NCBI GenBank assembly: GCA_036245525.1
Contig: BTPG01000005.1
Coordinates: forward strand, 127,462,620-127,526,619
DNA from: Semisulcospira habei
Taxonomy: Eukaryota; Mollusca; Gastropoda; Semisulcospiridae
Direction: 5' to 3'
Length of the DNA stretch: 64,000 nucleotides
Shown here: piece after piece, positions 11,116-24,300 of the stretch
Layout: every line of letters starts with the position of its first letter
Numbering within the stretch: position 1 is the first letter of the stretch
Notes under the pieces: generated by a model
The model's database searches: none
What the model saw: the letters and a program-made list of their open reading frames with translations, nothing else
Told to the model about the DNA's origin: nothing
Made by a program: the position numbers and the translations under genes

Positions 11116-14100
11116 CTGCAACACACGCAAAAGTAAAAGGTCATGAAATAATCAAGAGAAAAGGGGAAAAAATTCCTTCGAATTCAATTTCACATTTTTT
11201 GATGAGTACCTGAACGTACAACTGTCTTCACAGTACCACATCAAAACATAAACTATCTCACAGCAAGCGGCGATACAAAAGTCTCTGTTCAAAACCAACA
11301 ACAGTCATTCCTGCACGCCTCTGTTTTGTAATGGGCTTTGTGACAATATACAATGTCAGTACTTGATGAGTATCCGAAAGTCTCCACAAGACCCATCAAG
11401 GTATTTTTTAAAATTCATGTTTTTGCATTATATACATATATCACAACATAAAAAAAAACGACAAAAAAAACCCCAAAACAACAAACAAACAAACTACAAT
11501 GCACAATACAGCACACTACGATACAGCACAGAATACACTACAATATAATAAACTGTAAAACAATATAAGGCACAGTAGTACAAAACAATACAGGAGTACA
11601 ATACCAAAAAAAAAAAAAAAAAAACCCTACAAGCGTAAATGCCCCCCCCCCTCCCCCACACAAGTAAACACTGACGCACTGCCAGGGTAAACCACATCAT
11701 TGGGGGGAAAAAAAGAAGATTGCCATACTATGAGAGATTCGAAAAGGTGAAGAATTACTAAGAAGGAAATGTATATGGGGTAGTGTCTACTGACAGAAAA
11801 GTGCTCTGTATGGAAACCACAGTCTATTAAATTTTTCAGTTTGGCCTAGGATCCCATATCAGTACTTTTCCACTTTAAAGCGACTTTTCATACAGTTAAT
11901 GAAGTGTTCACTTCTTGGCTGAGTTTCCTGTAACCTGCATTTATAAATATGAAACTTGGCAACCAGAAACATTAGGACTATAACAATGTCTGACTTGAAA
12001 TTTTTGGTAGTTCCAAAAAGCACCAACTCCTTACAAAAGCTAAGAGTTGCACAGTTCGCACAATCATCCTGTAACCACTTTACCATGTCTGTCCAAAACT
12101 TCTGCACACAATGACACTCCCTAAAAAGATGGGTAATAGTTTCTTCCTCGTGCTGACAGAATGTACACATTGCCGTGTTGGCCGGGGCTGTTTACGTAAA
12201 AACAACTTGAAAAGCGTTTTGTGGGCAAGAGTCTGTGTATCAGCCTTAACTGAAACCACCTGAGCTGAGAGTCAAGGGTTGTTTTAGGTGATTTAAAAAT
12301 ATACATTTCCATTCTGGTAGGTCATCGAACATTTCCTTCTACGACAGGATTAGACTTTATCTTCACAAGAGTTGCATAAACCAGTTATGATCCACCTTCT
12401 AAAATAAGGGACCAAACCTTGCTATCAGACTTTATATTGTCTCCAGCCGGTTCACGTGCTGTTGAGGCAATATTAACTCATTCGAGACGTGCCGCCTTCG
12501 GATGCGCGGCTTTAAGCCGCATATCCGGAGGGGCACGTCTCGAATGAGTTAACCATCTCACTGCAAACGGCGATACACAAGTATCTGAAACTACACAATT
12601 CACTGCCGCATGCCTCTGTGTTGTGGCAATTTACAATGTAACAACTGTCACAGATCTCGTGGACGCTTCCTGCAGCCTCTACGAGCTTTGTGACAATGTG
12701 TCACAATACTTCTGGGGACTCTCCAAAGCAATCTTGAGGTGATTTGTGACCATTTGTTACAAAACTCGTGGAGTCTCCAAGGCCAGCCCGCAAATGTGAC
12801 AATTTTCACATTATTACGAAGCTCTTTATATACTGACGAGCAAAAGAAATGCGAGGTTTTCGGAACCATCGGAAACACGTTAGTTTTAGATGGTTCCGAA
12901 AATGGTTCCGAAAATGTCGCATTTCTTTTGCTCGTCAGTATAGTACCCCTGCCTGCCAGGGGCACAAGCCATTACGAATGAAGCCTGCAAGATGCATTTA
13001 AACATAATACGATCCCAGACGTCCCAATGATCGTTTTTGCTTTCCAGCAGTGGAGCGGTTAACAGATATGACAAACGGTAAAAACAAGAAAAAAACCCCA
13101 AACAAACAACAATTAATGGGCAATAAGAACTGAGTGGCAATGATGCCTGAGAAGGAAACATGGTTAAATGCTTATTGAGATGATCTTTCATGACCATTAT
13201 TATTACCCTGTGCACTGCACTATAATTGCCCTTTCACTCATTCAAGACGCTCCGCATCAATAGTTGCGGAAGTGTCGTATAGCGTTGCCGGCGGCAACGC
13301 TTTACGACACGTTCGCAGCCATTGATGCGCGGCGCCTTGAATGAGAGATAAGGGATATATATATAAAGTTTACTGAATTGAATTCGTATATAAGTTTGGG
13401 CATCTCTATAGATGAAAGTGAGGACAAACGAGTATTTGTGTGCTGGCCTGTGATTTGGGACCTTACCGTCTACCAAGTGCCACAATATATACTGAATGCT
13501 ATACTGAATACAGACAGATCACGTCAGAAAACAATGTGCGGTAAATACAATGATATAATAAAGACAAGAGTTACCGCTCATGAAGTTGTAGATGACGGGA
13601 TTGAGGGCGCTGTTGAAGTAGGGCAGCCAATGGGAGATGAGGGCCTGCACTTCCGCTCCCTCGCCAGTAAACGTCAGCACTTTGAAATATCTGCAATGAC
13701 CACGAAGAAAATCATAGTGCGAGCCGAGTAAATTCCGAAACGAAGTTCAGTGATGGCAAAATGTAATGTGTGCAGATCTGTGATTTTGGACCGTACGGTC
13801 CTAGACCGTAAGGTCCAAAATCACAGACCAGCACACAAATAAAACGTCAGCACTCTGAAATACCTTAAATACTTTCCAACGAATAGAACTTTAAGCCAAG
13901 TAAAATGAAAAGTATGAAACCAACCAAAACAAAATCACATGTGAAATCCAGACCCAAAAGGTGACTGCCAAATGTGTAAAATGCAGAGAACATCTCAACG
14001 AAGAAACAAGCACACTTAAAAAAGGCAGTTACAACACAATTTATCAATATTTCGGGTTAAAACCTAAAATCCGTTTTCAACTTGACATGCAAACAAGTAC

Positions 14101-17100
14101 ACATTTTGCTACTAACCTTTGGCTTGCTGCAAGCGCAAAATTGTAATTTAGGAATAAGGGGTTTAGCTCAATTCTTTTTGTAAATGTCTTCAGTTTCTAA
14201 ACGTGTTTCTCTCTTCGCTGGGATGTTCTCAGAATCACTTGTGTGTTGTTCTATGAATCTGGACCTTTCGGCTCAAAACTGTAAGGACCAAATTAACAGA
14301 CCAGCTTGCGAGCTGTTTTTAAAAAAAATATTTTAATTTGTTTTTTAGCTGACGAACTGCTGTGTAGTTTTTCCCTTTTTTATTTTTTTTAATTTTTATT
14401 TATTTTTTATTTATTTTTAGCTCACGAACTCACTTGAGGACGTTCATGATGTGGACGGGGAGGTAACAGACGCCAAAGACAACGACAATGGCGATGAGCA
14501 TCTTGGCCGCCTTCCGTCTTGATGCTAGCTGGTCCTCAGGCAAGCGGCTCCTTGTTCCGTTCAGCATCGGCCGTTGACCTGCAGACACACGTAAACAATC
14601 ACAGCATTAACCCATTTAACCCCATTTTCGAAATTTTGGAGGTGTCCTATTTGGAAGTGTCTCTTTAACGACTGTGTATCAGCTGCAGGAGATGGATCGA
14701 CCGTGATAATTCAAGGGTAGCGCCAGATTTGCTTGGCGCCTGTCGGCGCCAAGCTAATCTGGCGCTACCATTGAATTATCATAGTCGATCCATCCCTCTC
14801 TTGAGTGTGTCGGGGCTAGATGGGTTAAAACTGAGACTGAGTCTCAACGTTGTTATAAGCTATGGCTGTCGGTATCGCATTTTGTCGAGGTGATTCCGGC
14901 AGGAGCCACCTCGACAAAAAACACCACCGACAGCCGGTGGATTAAAGTCTTGACAATATCCGTGATCAGCTTGACCTACTTCTTACTTGACCTACTTCTT
15001 ATATGTTGTGGTGTAATGAGCGCGTTCCGGAAGCCGCCAGGGCTCATGAGCATTATGCTTCTTGCTAGCAAGGATTGCGCTCATTTACATCCCCGGTTGA
15101 AGGTATACTCATCCGCCGTTAGCTTGCTCCGAAGACTCCTGTTTGTTTGTTCCAGGCGCCAGGAGAGGCAATCGAATCGATCCAGAAAAACTTCAAATGT
15201 GTCTCTGCTCGTATGTTTCGATTATCAAAAGACCGGGGGTGCAATTTGATTTGGCAATAACTTCTGTTATTCTTTGTATTTCAATTCTGACAACTTTGTA
15301 TCTATTGACTCGCAGTCAGTCGTCATCGCGAAAGTACAGCAGTACGTGCGGGGCGCTTGTACTCGTCTCGTACCAGGTTTGTACCCAGTGCGCAAAGGCC
15401 ATCCGGCCGACGTCGGCCCAAGTACGGCCGTGCGCGGGCCAACGGCGGCCGAAGCTGGCCCGATGGCCTTTTGCGCATTGGGTATCCAGCTGTATGTCTG
15501 TGAAGTGTCAGAGGCATCATTTCTGGACGCTGGCATTAAAGCCAAACAAGACAGAAATCCGAAATAATAAAAAAAAAGAAGAAAAAAGGACAAATACTAT
15601 ACCCGTTGGCAGACTGTTTTCTGGATAAATACAGTTTCCTTCCCTGCATTCCCCATCAAAAACAAAAATCATACCAACTGCTCTTGGTGAACTCAGTGTT
15701 CGCGCTGAACCGATCGCACTCGCCTTGCCGAAAGAAACTGTTTTTATTAACCCATTGAGCCCTGACGCACTACAGCAGGAGATGGGTCGACCATGATAAT
15801 TCAAGGTTAGTGCCAGTTTTGTCGGCGCCAAGCTAATCTGGCACTGCCCTTGAATTATCATGGTCGATCAACCTCCTGCAATTGGTGCATGGTCATTACT
15901 GAGATGATGGCCTCCAAAATTTGGGAAATACGGCCGTCGGGCTGAATGAGTTAACTCTTTCTACCCCATCACCGAAATCCCCAAATTTGGCCGTTGTCCT
16001 ATGAAGACTGCATTGCAGTGCAGGACACAGATCGACCATGATAGTTCAAGGGTGATGCCAGAATAGCTTGGCGCCCATAGGCGCCAAGCTATTCTGGCAT
16101 CACCCTTGAACTATCGTGGTCGATCCTCATCTTGCTGTGGTGTGTCTGGGGTAGAAAGAGTTAACCCGATATACACACCTGTCACTTGTATTACCCATCA
16201 CACACCTATACGGCGAACGTTGTTTGTCCGCAAGAGGTATAGATCCTCATGAGCACCCGCGATTGCGGGTGCTCATGAGGATCTATGCCTCTTGCTGATG
16301 AATTCCGCCGGCGTGTTGGCGAATGTGCGTGCGTATGTGTGTGCGTACGTGCGTACGACAAACGTTGTTTTCCTACAAGAGGTATAGATCCTCATGAGCA
16401 CCCGCAATTGCGGGTGCTCATGAGGCTCTATGCCTCTTGCTGATGATTTCCGGTGGCGTACTGGCGTATGTGTGTGTGTGCGTGCGTGTGTGTGCGTACG
16501 TGCGTACATGTGTGTGTGCGTACGTGGGCGTGTGTGCGTGTGTCTGTGCGTGCGTAATGCGTGAGTGTTCGTCTGTGCGTGCGTGTGTGTGTTTGTGCTT
16601 ACGTGCGTATGTGTGTGGACGTGCATGCATGCGTGTGCGTTTGTGCGCGCGTGAGTGTGTGCCTAATTGTGTATATGTGTGCGTGCGTGTGTGTCTGTGT
16701 GTGCGTGCATGCATATACGCGCATACTGTCTTTGAACAAGACATTATGCCGACAGGAGGAAAGGCACCCAACTGACTTCTGCAATTTTCTTTTTTATTTC
16801 TGTCAATTGGGGTGCCAAATGGCTCCTTTTTTAGACTTGTCTGCTAAACACTGAAGCACTACTAGGAGGTCGCGGGGCATATTCAGTATTAACCCTTTCA
16901 CTTTTAACGCCAAGATCTAGAACACGGATGAGAGCATGGATAGCTAAAATAAAGTGCCCGTTTAGCACGGTGCCTCTAGGCTGTCCGTAAGCTATCGCTG
17001 CTAATTTTCTTTCCATCCCATTTTCATCCGTTTTTTTTTTTATTCCATCAATTTTTGGGCGCTACTCTGATCAAGCACTGTCATTGAATTATCGATGCTT

Positions 17101-18250
17101 ATCCATATTCCTGCAGCTGGGGCCCGCTGCATGAGTGAGCTTAGTCCTGCGCCAGCTACTAAGCAAGGTGCTCCGCTACAGCGGAGCACCTTGCTTAGTG
17201 GCTGGCGTAGGACTAAGCTCACTTAATCAACTGCACCATGGTGCTGGGCTGTCGTGAAGAAAGGCCATGCTAAGCAGACACTGCCATTGAGCTCTTACCA
17301 TTAACCCTACAGTTGCGGGGGCTCATGATCTATATCTCTTGCGGACACCGCTTTGCATCTACGTGCCTTGAACGGCTGGGCATTTAGTATCTGAATTCAG
17401 GAAGCTTTCAGAAAAAAAATATGCGTTCATTGGCAAAGAAGGTGTTAACTCATTGTGCCCGAGGTACTAAATACCCACATTTTGGAGTTTTCCTCTGAGG
17501 ACTGCATTACAATTCAGGAGGCAGATCGACCATGATAGTTCAAGGGCGGTGGCAGAATAGCTTGGCGCCGATAGGCGCCAAGCTATTCTGCCACGACCCT
17601 TGAACTATCATAGTCGAGCCATATCTTGCTGTGGTGTGTCGCGGGCAGAATGAGTCAACTCTTTTCTGCATATAGCCACCGGCACTGTAAACAGTATCGG
17701 TGTCCGAGGGCACAAGAGAGTTAACGAGAGTGTCTGATTAGCTTGGCACCCGTCCCATTCGATCCATCTGCCACAGTTGATTCTGGAAGCTAAAGGGTCA
17801 CCACCTCAAACGGCGGGCAAGCAACTGTGTCCGCCCCGTGATGCCAAATGTCTTTTTGCGGGTAGTTTGCGCTCGTTAATCGACCAGCTAATAGCGAGAG
17901 CAGGTTGAGGAGAAGACTCGGATCTGCAAAGACAGATACGTTCCTTTGGTGTCTCTCTGCACCCCGGAGTTTCAGTGCGGGCTGCCTGGTTTAGCTGAGT
18001 ATATACTGTCAGGATTAACACTGTAACGTGTCGAATGGGGGACAAAGTAAACCCGCCCCAAAAAATAACAACAACAAAACCAAAACCAAAACAAAACAAA
18101 CCCCCAAAACAAACAAAAACAACAACAACCCCATAACCGAAACAAACAAACAAACAAACAACCCCGCCAATAAAAGAACAACAACAACAAACCAAACCAA
18201 ACCAACCCCCCCCCCCCCCGCAACAAACAAACAAAACAAAAACTAACCGA

Positions 18251-18302
<52 letters not shown>

Positions 18303-21300
18303 TGTGTGTGTGTGTGCGTGCGTGCGTGTGTGTGTGTGTGTGTGTGTGTTTTGTGGGCTAGGGATTGCATAGAAGATATAGGTCTCTTGCCATCATGCAG
18401 AGCGCATGACATTCGCTAGATGCTTGACTGTACTCAGTTTGTCTGCTTTTCTGATGATTTGTTTTGTCTCTGGTTTTCTCTCTGTTTACTTCTTTTTGTA
18501 AGAGTCAAGAATGTTCAGAATGTTGTGTTGCTAAGTGTGTGTTTGTAGATGTGAACAATTCTCAAAGAAGAGTACATGAAAGATACCGATCACGTAACCC
18601 GTGATTCATACCGCATAACATTCTGCCAAGATAATTTTGATGGAGTTTGTTCTCATGCCAAATGAAATTGTCTTCAAAACGATTGGTAGCATTGATAATG
18701 CTACACAAAGAACCACAAACGCATGTCTGATTATATCCGCCTGCAGATTTCTTTCGCAAAGACTTCAGATAGTCGATCAGTAAGTAAAAGGTTTGGAGCC
18801 TACGTTGCCCTACACTGGCCCGCGCACAGTCGTGCTTACAACTTAGAATTATCAGTTAAGACCCCAATAAAAACCCACTCATTCTAGGATAGCCCCACAC
18901 CCCCTTGTCAACCCCCCCTCCCCCCGCCTCCCCTCGCGCCCCCCCCCCCCCCCCCCCCCACCAACTTTCACTCCTAACCCCGCCTCGTCCCAGGCCGTTT
19001 TAAGAAAGCCCCAACAAGCCATTGTAAATCTTATGCAACATCAAACACTCCAGAGTTAATTAACGGATGAAAATTCCATCCAGACAATCGAGGATCGATG
19101 GCGCGCAAATATTGTCCTGTGAGCAGTTGGGGGCAGGTGGCCAAATTTGCACGGCAAACATTTCAAAATGAAACGGGTTTCAGGTTCTGGACTGGCGTAA
19201 GTGTTTTCGCATTTCTTGTCAAACCTGACCTTTGTGACGTTAAACGGTTGCATAAGCTTCGTTTCAGCAAGACTTTGCGGGCCGAATGAGTCAGTAATGC
19301 TTTAAAGCCCACCATCGCCGTAACTGTTCAAAGAACCACTTCTGCAACAGATGGTTACGGAAACGCTACATAGAGTCTCGCTAAGATTCTTTAAGACACA
19401 GAAGAATCCTTTCCAACACGCGTCAGCTTTCCCATTAACAAAACGTCTTCGGGCCCACGACAGCCGCAGTGAGCCCGCGCAAGGCCGTGCGCGGGCCACT
19501 GTGGCCGTTGTGGGTCCTGAATCCTTTAATTGCTTACTGGTTTAGACAATTACGCCACTCCGTTCTATAAACACAACGCTATCTGTAAGAGCAACGGCTA
19601 AAGTAAGAATGACGTGCTAACGGCTGCGCAGACAAAAGCAAGTGTACTTTGCGTGTGCGTTTGCTGCGTATCCCAACTGCCCCAGACGTTCATTAGGTGT
19701 GTCGACAAGGCATAACAAACACTGAAATTTGTCTAGATTTACGCATAATGGTAATTTAATGAGTTAACTGAGTCAGCAAGAGGCATAGATCCTCATGAGC
19801 CCCCGCGAATAGCGGGGGGTCATGAGGGTCTAAGCCTCTTGCAGCTGCGTATTAATTTCAGGAAAAGGAAACACGTTGAAGAAAACATTAATGACAATGA
19901 AAGATTTTCATGTTTGTTGAGGATCCCAGCACCCTCTAGTGAGTATTTAAAAAAAAAAAACTGACTTGGAACTAATTTTCATACAATCCTGAAAGCTTTG
20001 TCAATGGCTAATTAATTACCCTGTATCAGCTGACACGAGTTCTGGGCCTTTATAGTTACGTCTTTGAAGAGAAAAACAGTTCGAGTTTCTACATGGTAAA
20101 CATTTCTCTCCATATAGCGTCTTGAAAAACAGTGGGGCCGGGCTTAAAGCCCCACCACCGCCCAACGTTTCTGTAACAGATAGTTACAAAACGCTACGCA
20201 CAGATCTAGTTATGGTTCCTTTAGACACAGGACAATCCAGTTCAGCACACGTCGTCTTCATATCAAGTAACCTGACAATGACTCCATTCCGTCCTAGAAA
20301 TACAACGTTGTCAGTTTCGAGAAACAGCTAAAACTAAACTGACACGCTAACGGCAGCACAGAATAAAAAGTGCGATTACGCGTGTGCTTTCTCTGCGTGT
20401 CCAAACTGCTGTTAAAGTTCAGTAGGTGTGTCGACAAGGCATAACAAACACAGCTGGTGCTGAAATGTGTCTTCAGATTTGTGCGTAATGGTACTTTAAA
20501 AGTTCGCCGAACATCCTATAAATTTTGCCAGGGAAAACTAAACTCTGAAAGACCGCAACCCTCCAGTTTTCCGAGGGGACAAACGTAAGCATTGCAAGCG
20601 TCCAAATTATTTTGCTGTCGCGGTGGCCGCTCTCGTTTATCTGCGCCGGGAAAGGGGTGGTTGGTTCACTGAACGTTCAGTATTCGGTTCGGGGAAAATT
20701 CATAGTAATTAAGCGGGCTTTAACCACTTGGCTATCGGTAGCGCTTTTTGTCGCGATGATTCCTGAAGGAATCATCGCGACAAAAAGCGCCACCGACAGC
20801 CAAAGGGTTAGGGACTGCATTGTGAAGCGTATGTAGTGCGTGTGACTCTGTACACACACAGCTTTGTGTGTACAACGTACACAGTGTTGGTACCCCCGTG
20901 GTAAACAGGGCTGTAAATCTCATTGGTAAATGCAGAAAATCCGTTGGGATAAAAAAAAAATAATTCTCAACCTCAGTGAAAAACGAACCCTCGAATTAAT
21001 TCGTATTTTGTTGACCTGCGTACCCCAAGGGATCTATTATTTCACATGCCATCCAGACACGGCTGGCCTGGTGTAAAAATACTGAAAAAACACATCAGAA
21101 AAAAAAATTGTCTGGCAATTTAGTTGACTGACAGATATGGAGATACGAAAGATGACGCTATCATGAAAAAAGGTGAAAGCAAATTATGTGTGTCCATAGA
21201 ATTTTGAGAGCTGTAAACGATCTAGAGAAAATTATATTCATGTCATAGTCTGTGATTTTGGGTCTTACGGCTAGAGCCGTATGGTATGGTTCACAATTGC

Positions 21301-24300
21301 AGATCAGGGATCAGTTGCATGAGTGAGCTTAGTCCTGCGCCAGCCACTAAGCAAGGTGCTCCGTAGCGGAGCACCTTGCTTAGTGGATGGCGCAGGACTA
21401 AGCTCACTCATGCAACTGTCCCCAGCAGCTTCGTTCTATGACATCACAGTTCATTGCTGTTACTTTAACCCCTTAACTGCTGCTGACGATACCGTTCGAC
21501 AGAAAAGACGCGTAGTCAAGCATCTTTTCCGCCCAGCGGTATCGTCAGTAGCGATCAAGCGGTTAACCTCAACGTTGACCTGCAAACAACAACCCTCCTC
21601 ACATAGACCGCAATTGGGTTTCGCACTCTGCTGGTCAGGATGTTCATGTCGCTCTCATTTAGGTAAGTGTTATATATACCCTTGTAATGGCAGACGACAG
21701 TAAGTTTTTTGTTTTTTTGGTGAAAAGTGAGATTTTCGTTGTATTACCTAGGAAGACTAGCTTTAGCAAATCAGGAATTCTTCAGTTATTGTCTTTTGTA
21801 TTCATAGGGCAGGGTAACATGTTGATAGCGGCGTTCCTGGTGAAAAGGACGACGCTAGGTCGATCTGCCCTGTGCACATTTTATCCGGCAGAACTGAATG
21901 ACGAACAAGTCCCAACATGCCATCAAGTCAAATTCACTGATGTCGGGCCGCGATAGTTTGATTTAGTGTGCTGTTTGTAGTGATTGGGTGATGCCGTGTC
22001 CTTCGCTGTGACTGGAGTGATTGCCTACTGGGAACCATCGACTCACGCGCAGCATAGATTCACTTCGAATGTTTGAAAATGGAGGGCATATTCAGTCCCA
22101 CCACAGGGGGAGGAAATCAAAGATTTTTTTTGCACCAAGAGCGTTGTGCCCCTAACCAACTTAAAGCCGGTCAAGGGCACAGAACTCTTGCAACAAAAAT
22201 ATTTGATTTCCATTCCTTCTGGGAATGCTGACTTCGTCCCCCAATTTCTTTCAATACATATAACTTTGGAAAGAAAGCAAGGCTGTTGATGGGCTTTGGA
22301 CCAAGACAAGGAGGACAAGGACCAGTGAGGACAAGGTACTTGGGCTAACGTCGACCTTAGCTGGCCCGCGCACGGCCGTGCGCGGGCCAGCTAAGGCCGA
22401 TGTCAGTCCAAAGACTCTTTGCTTACCGATAGTCGACATTGCTAGCCTCCATCCACACAAATACAAGTAGGAGAAAGACCAGTAAGGATAATGTCGTTGG
22501 ACTGATGTCGGCCTTAGTTGGCCCGCGCACGGTCGTGCGCGGGCCAACTAAGGCCAACATCAGTCCAACGACCTTTAGCTTACCGATCAGCTATTGGGAC
22601 AAATTCTGCAGGCGTTCACAATCAGACAAGCTTTCGTGCTTCTTGCGTGCGCCAAAATGGTCGACAGTGCTATCCTGAAGCCACACGCTAGCCTACTTTG
22701 TTCGCTTCGAAATAACTGTGCCATTTCTCAGCTTACTCGACGACAAATGACGTCGGCGGAAGTTGACCTATTTCATATGACCCAGTCAATGCGCAGCACT
22801 TTTTTAATATAAAAAAACCCACCCCATGACTTGATATGACGTTATTCATAGTGAACGTGTGAAATATAATCACAATAATAATGAACATTATCACATGAAA
22901 AAATAAACAGTTTGTAATCATGCAAACTTTGACCTGAAGGAATTTTCTCCAGTTATGAGCAGTTTCCTCAACCGCGGGGATTATTTTTAGCCGTTCTGCT
23001 TACCCAGCATGACAGTTGTAGTGAAATATCGTGTTTATATCAACTTTGACTGTAAATATTGTTCGTTCTCGCACAAATCTAGCTAAAATGACGTATTTTG
23101 TTTATTGTTAAAAATAGCACGGGGGGGGGGGGGGGGGGGGGGGGAGGGGGGGGGGACCCTCTGGCATTCTGGCCAAACACTGAAGTCAGGTGAATCAACG
23201 TCCAACAGACTTTGTCCTAGACAAGTCAGCAGAGACTAACCGCACGCTCACAACTCACCTCCACTCTGCATGCAGTCCCCTGGGATCTCCTGCATCCACA
23301 GCACGAGGGCGATGTGCGTGTAGGTGAGGGTCATGAGGACTATGGGCGCCAAGTACATGACCGCGGCCAGAATGATCTGGTAGATGCTCTGCTTCCACGG
23401 CTCCCAGGTGGGCTGGCAGGCCGTCAGTAGCACGGACTTGAACTGCGGCGGGTAGTTGTACGGGTCGGCTTCCGCCACGATCAGCTCCTGCAACAGGTTA
23501 AACTCTTTGTGCCCGAGGTAGGAAATACCCACATTTTGGAGTTATCCTCTGAGGACGGCATTACAACTGAAGAAACAGATCGACCATGATAGTTCAAGGG
23601 TGGTGGCAGAATAGCTTGGCGCCTATAGGCGCCAAGCTATTCTGCCACCACCCTTGAACTATCATGGTTAAGCCATATCACGCTGTGGTGTGTCGCGTGC
23701 AGAATGAGCTATAGAGGAACGTCTTTTATGGAACTCCTTCCATTTAACACCAAGACCGCATTTCCAACCTTTTGGAGGTTCACCTAACGACTATGTACCA
23801 CTTGCAGAAGATGGATCAACCATGATAATTTAAGGGTAGTGCCAGATTAGCTTGGCGCCTGATGGCGCCAAGCAAATCTGGCACTACCCTTGAGTTATCA
23901 TGCTCGACTCATCTCCTGCTGTATTGCGTTTGTGTCTAAATGGGTTACAGTCTGAAATCGGAGCGTTCGCTTGCTTGATGTTTCCAACCTGACAAAAGCA
24001 AAAGATAGTGTCCATTTTGTGAAATGCAAGATTTTCACTGTATTACAAAGAAAAATCCATCATTTCACAATCTCTTGCCTCCACAATGCAGTTTTTGGAT
24101 TGATATTGGTATTGATAGTAGTCTCCCATGCACTCTGCATTCGTCTTGTTTAAAATTTTTTTTTTAAACTCATTTAGCCCAGGGACCCTGCAGCAGGAGA
24201 TGGATTGATTATGATAATCCAAGGGTAGTGCCAGATGAGCTTGTCGCCTTCAGACGCCAAGCTCATCTGGCACCACCCTTGAATTATCATGATCAATCCA

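Larger units (their letters stand above)
11116..13574 (-). other. GPCR intron 6 (contents)
   Basis: Holds an L1/Tx1-like LINE fragment and elements D2, E2 and K1. 11400-11700 is A-rich with AACA and ACAATA runs, poly-A and poly-C. The phrase ATCTCACAGCAAGCGGCGATAC (11252) recurs diverged at 12552. Nothing else recognised between 12553 and 12827 or 12944 and 13233. Confidence 0.7.
13691..14433 (-). other. GPCR intron 5 (contents)
   Basis: Holds hairpin F1, the P1 element and a T/ATTT-rich stretch at 14320-14420 that, on the minus strand, lies just after the exon 5 donor as A-rich sequence. Confidence 0.7.
14579..23258 (-). other. GPCR intron 4 (contents)
   Basis: 8.7 kb with elements A2, B6, J1, A3, L1, C4, C5, G2, L2, J2 in S1, S2, C6, B7, F2, G3, N2, J3 and J4. 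CAAAA-rich (18060-18240), (TG)n, poly-C (18911-18960) and poly-G (23123-23155) tracts are also present. 14946-15370, 18350-18900, 21570-22320 and 22590-23120 show no recognisable gene, only degenerate fragments (a half C element at 15015-15060, half C at 17302-17343, half A at 17715-17770). Confidence 0.7.

Noticed and set aside
15143..15628. 161-residue plus-strand ORF in intron 4
   Set aside because: Covers hairpin J1, opens on both strands because of GC-rich palindromic sequence, and resembles no family.
16273..16775. His-Thr or Cys-Val repeat ORFs
   Set aside because: Translations of the TG/TGCG microsatellite.
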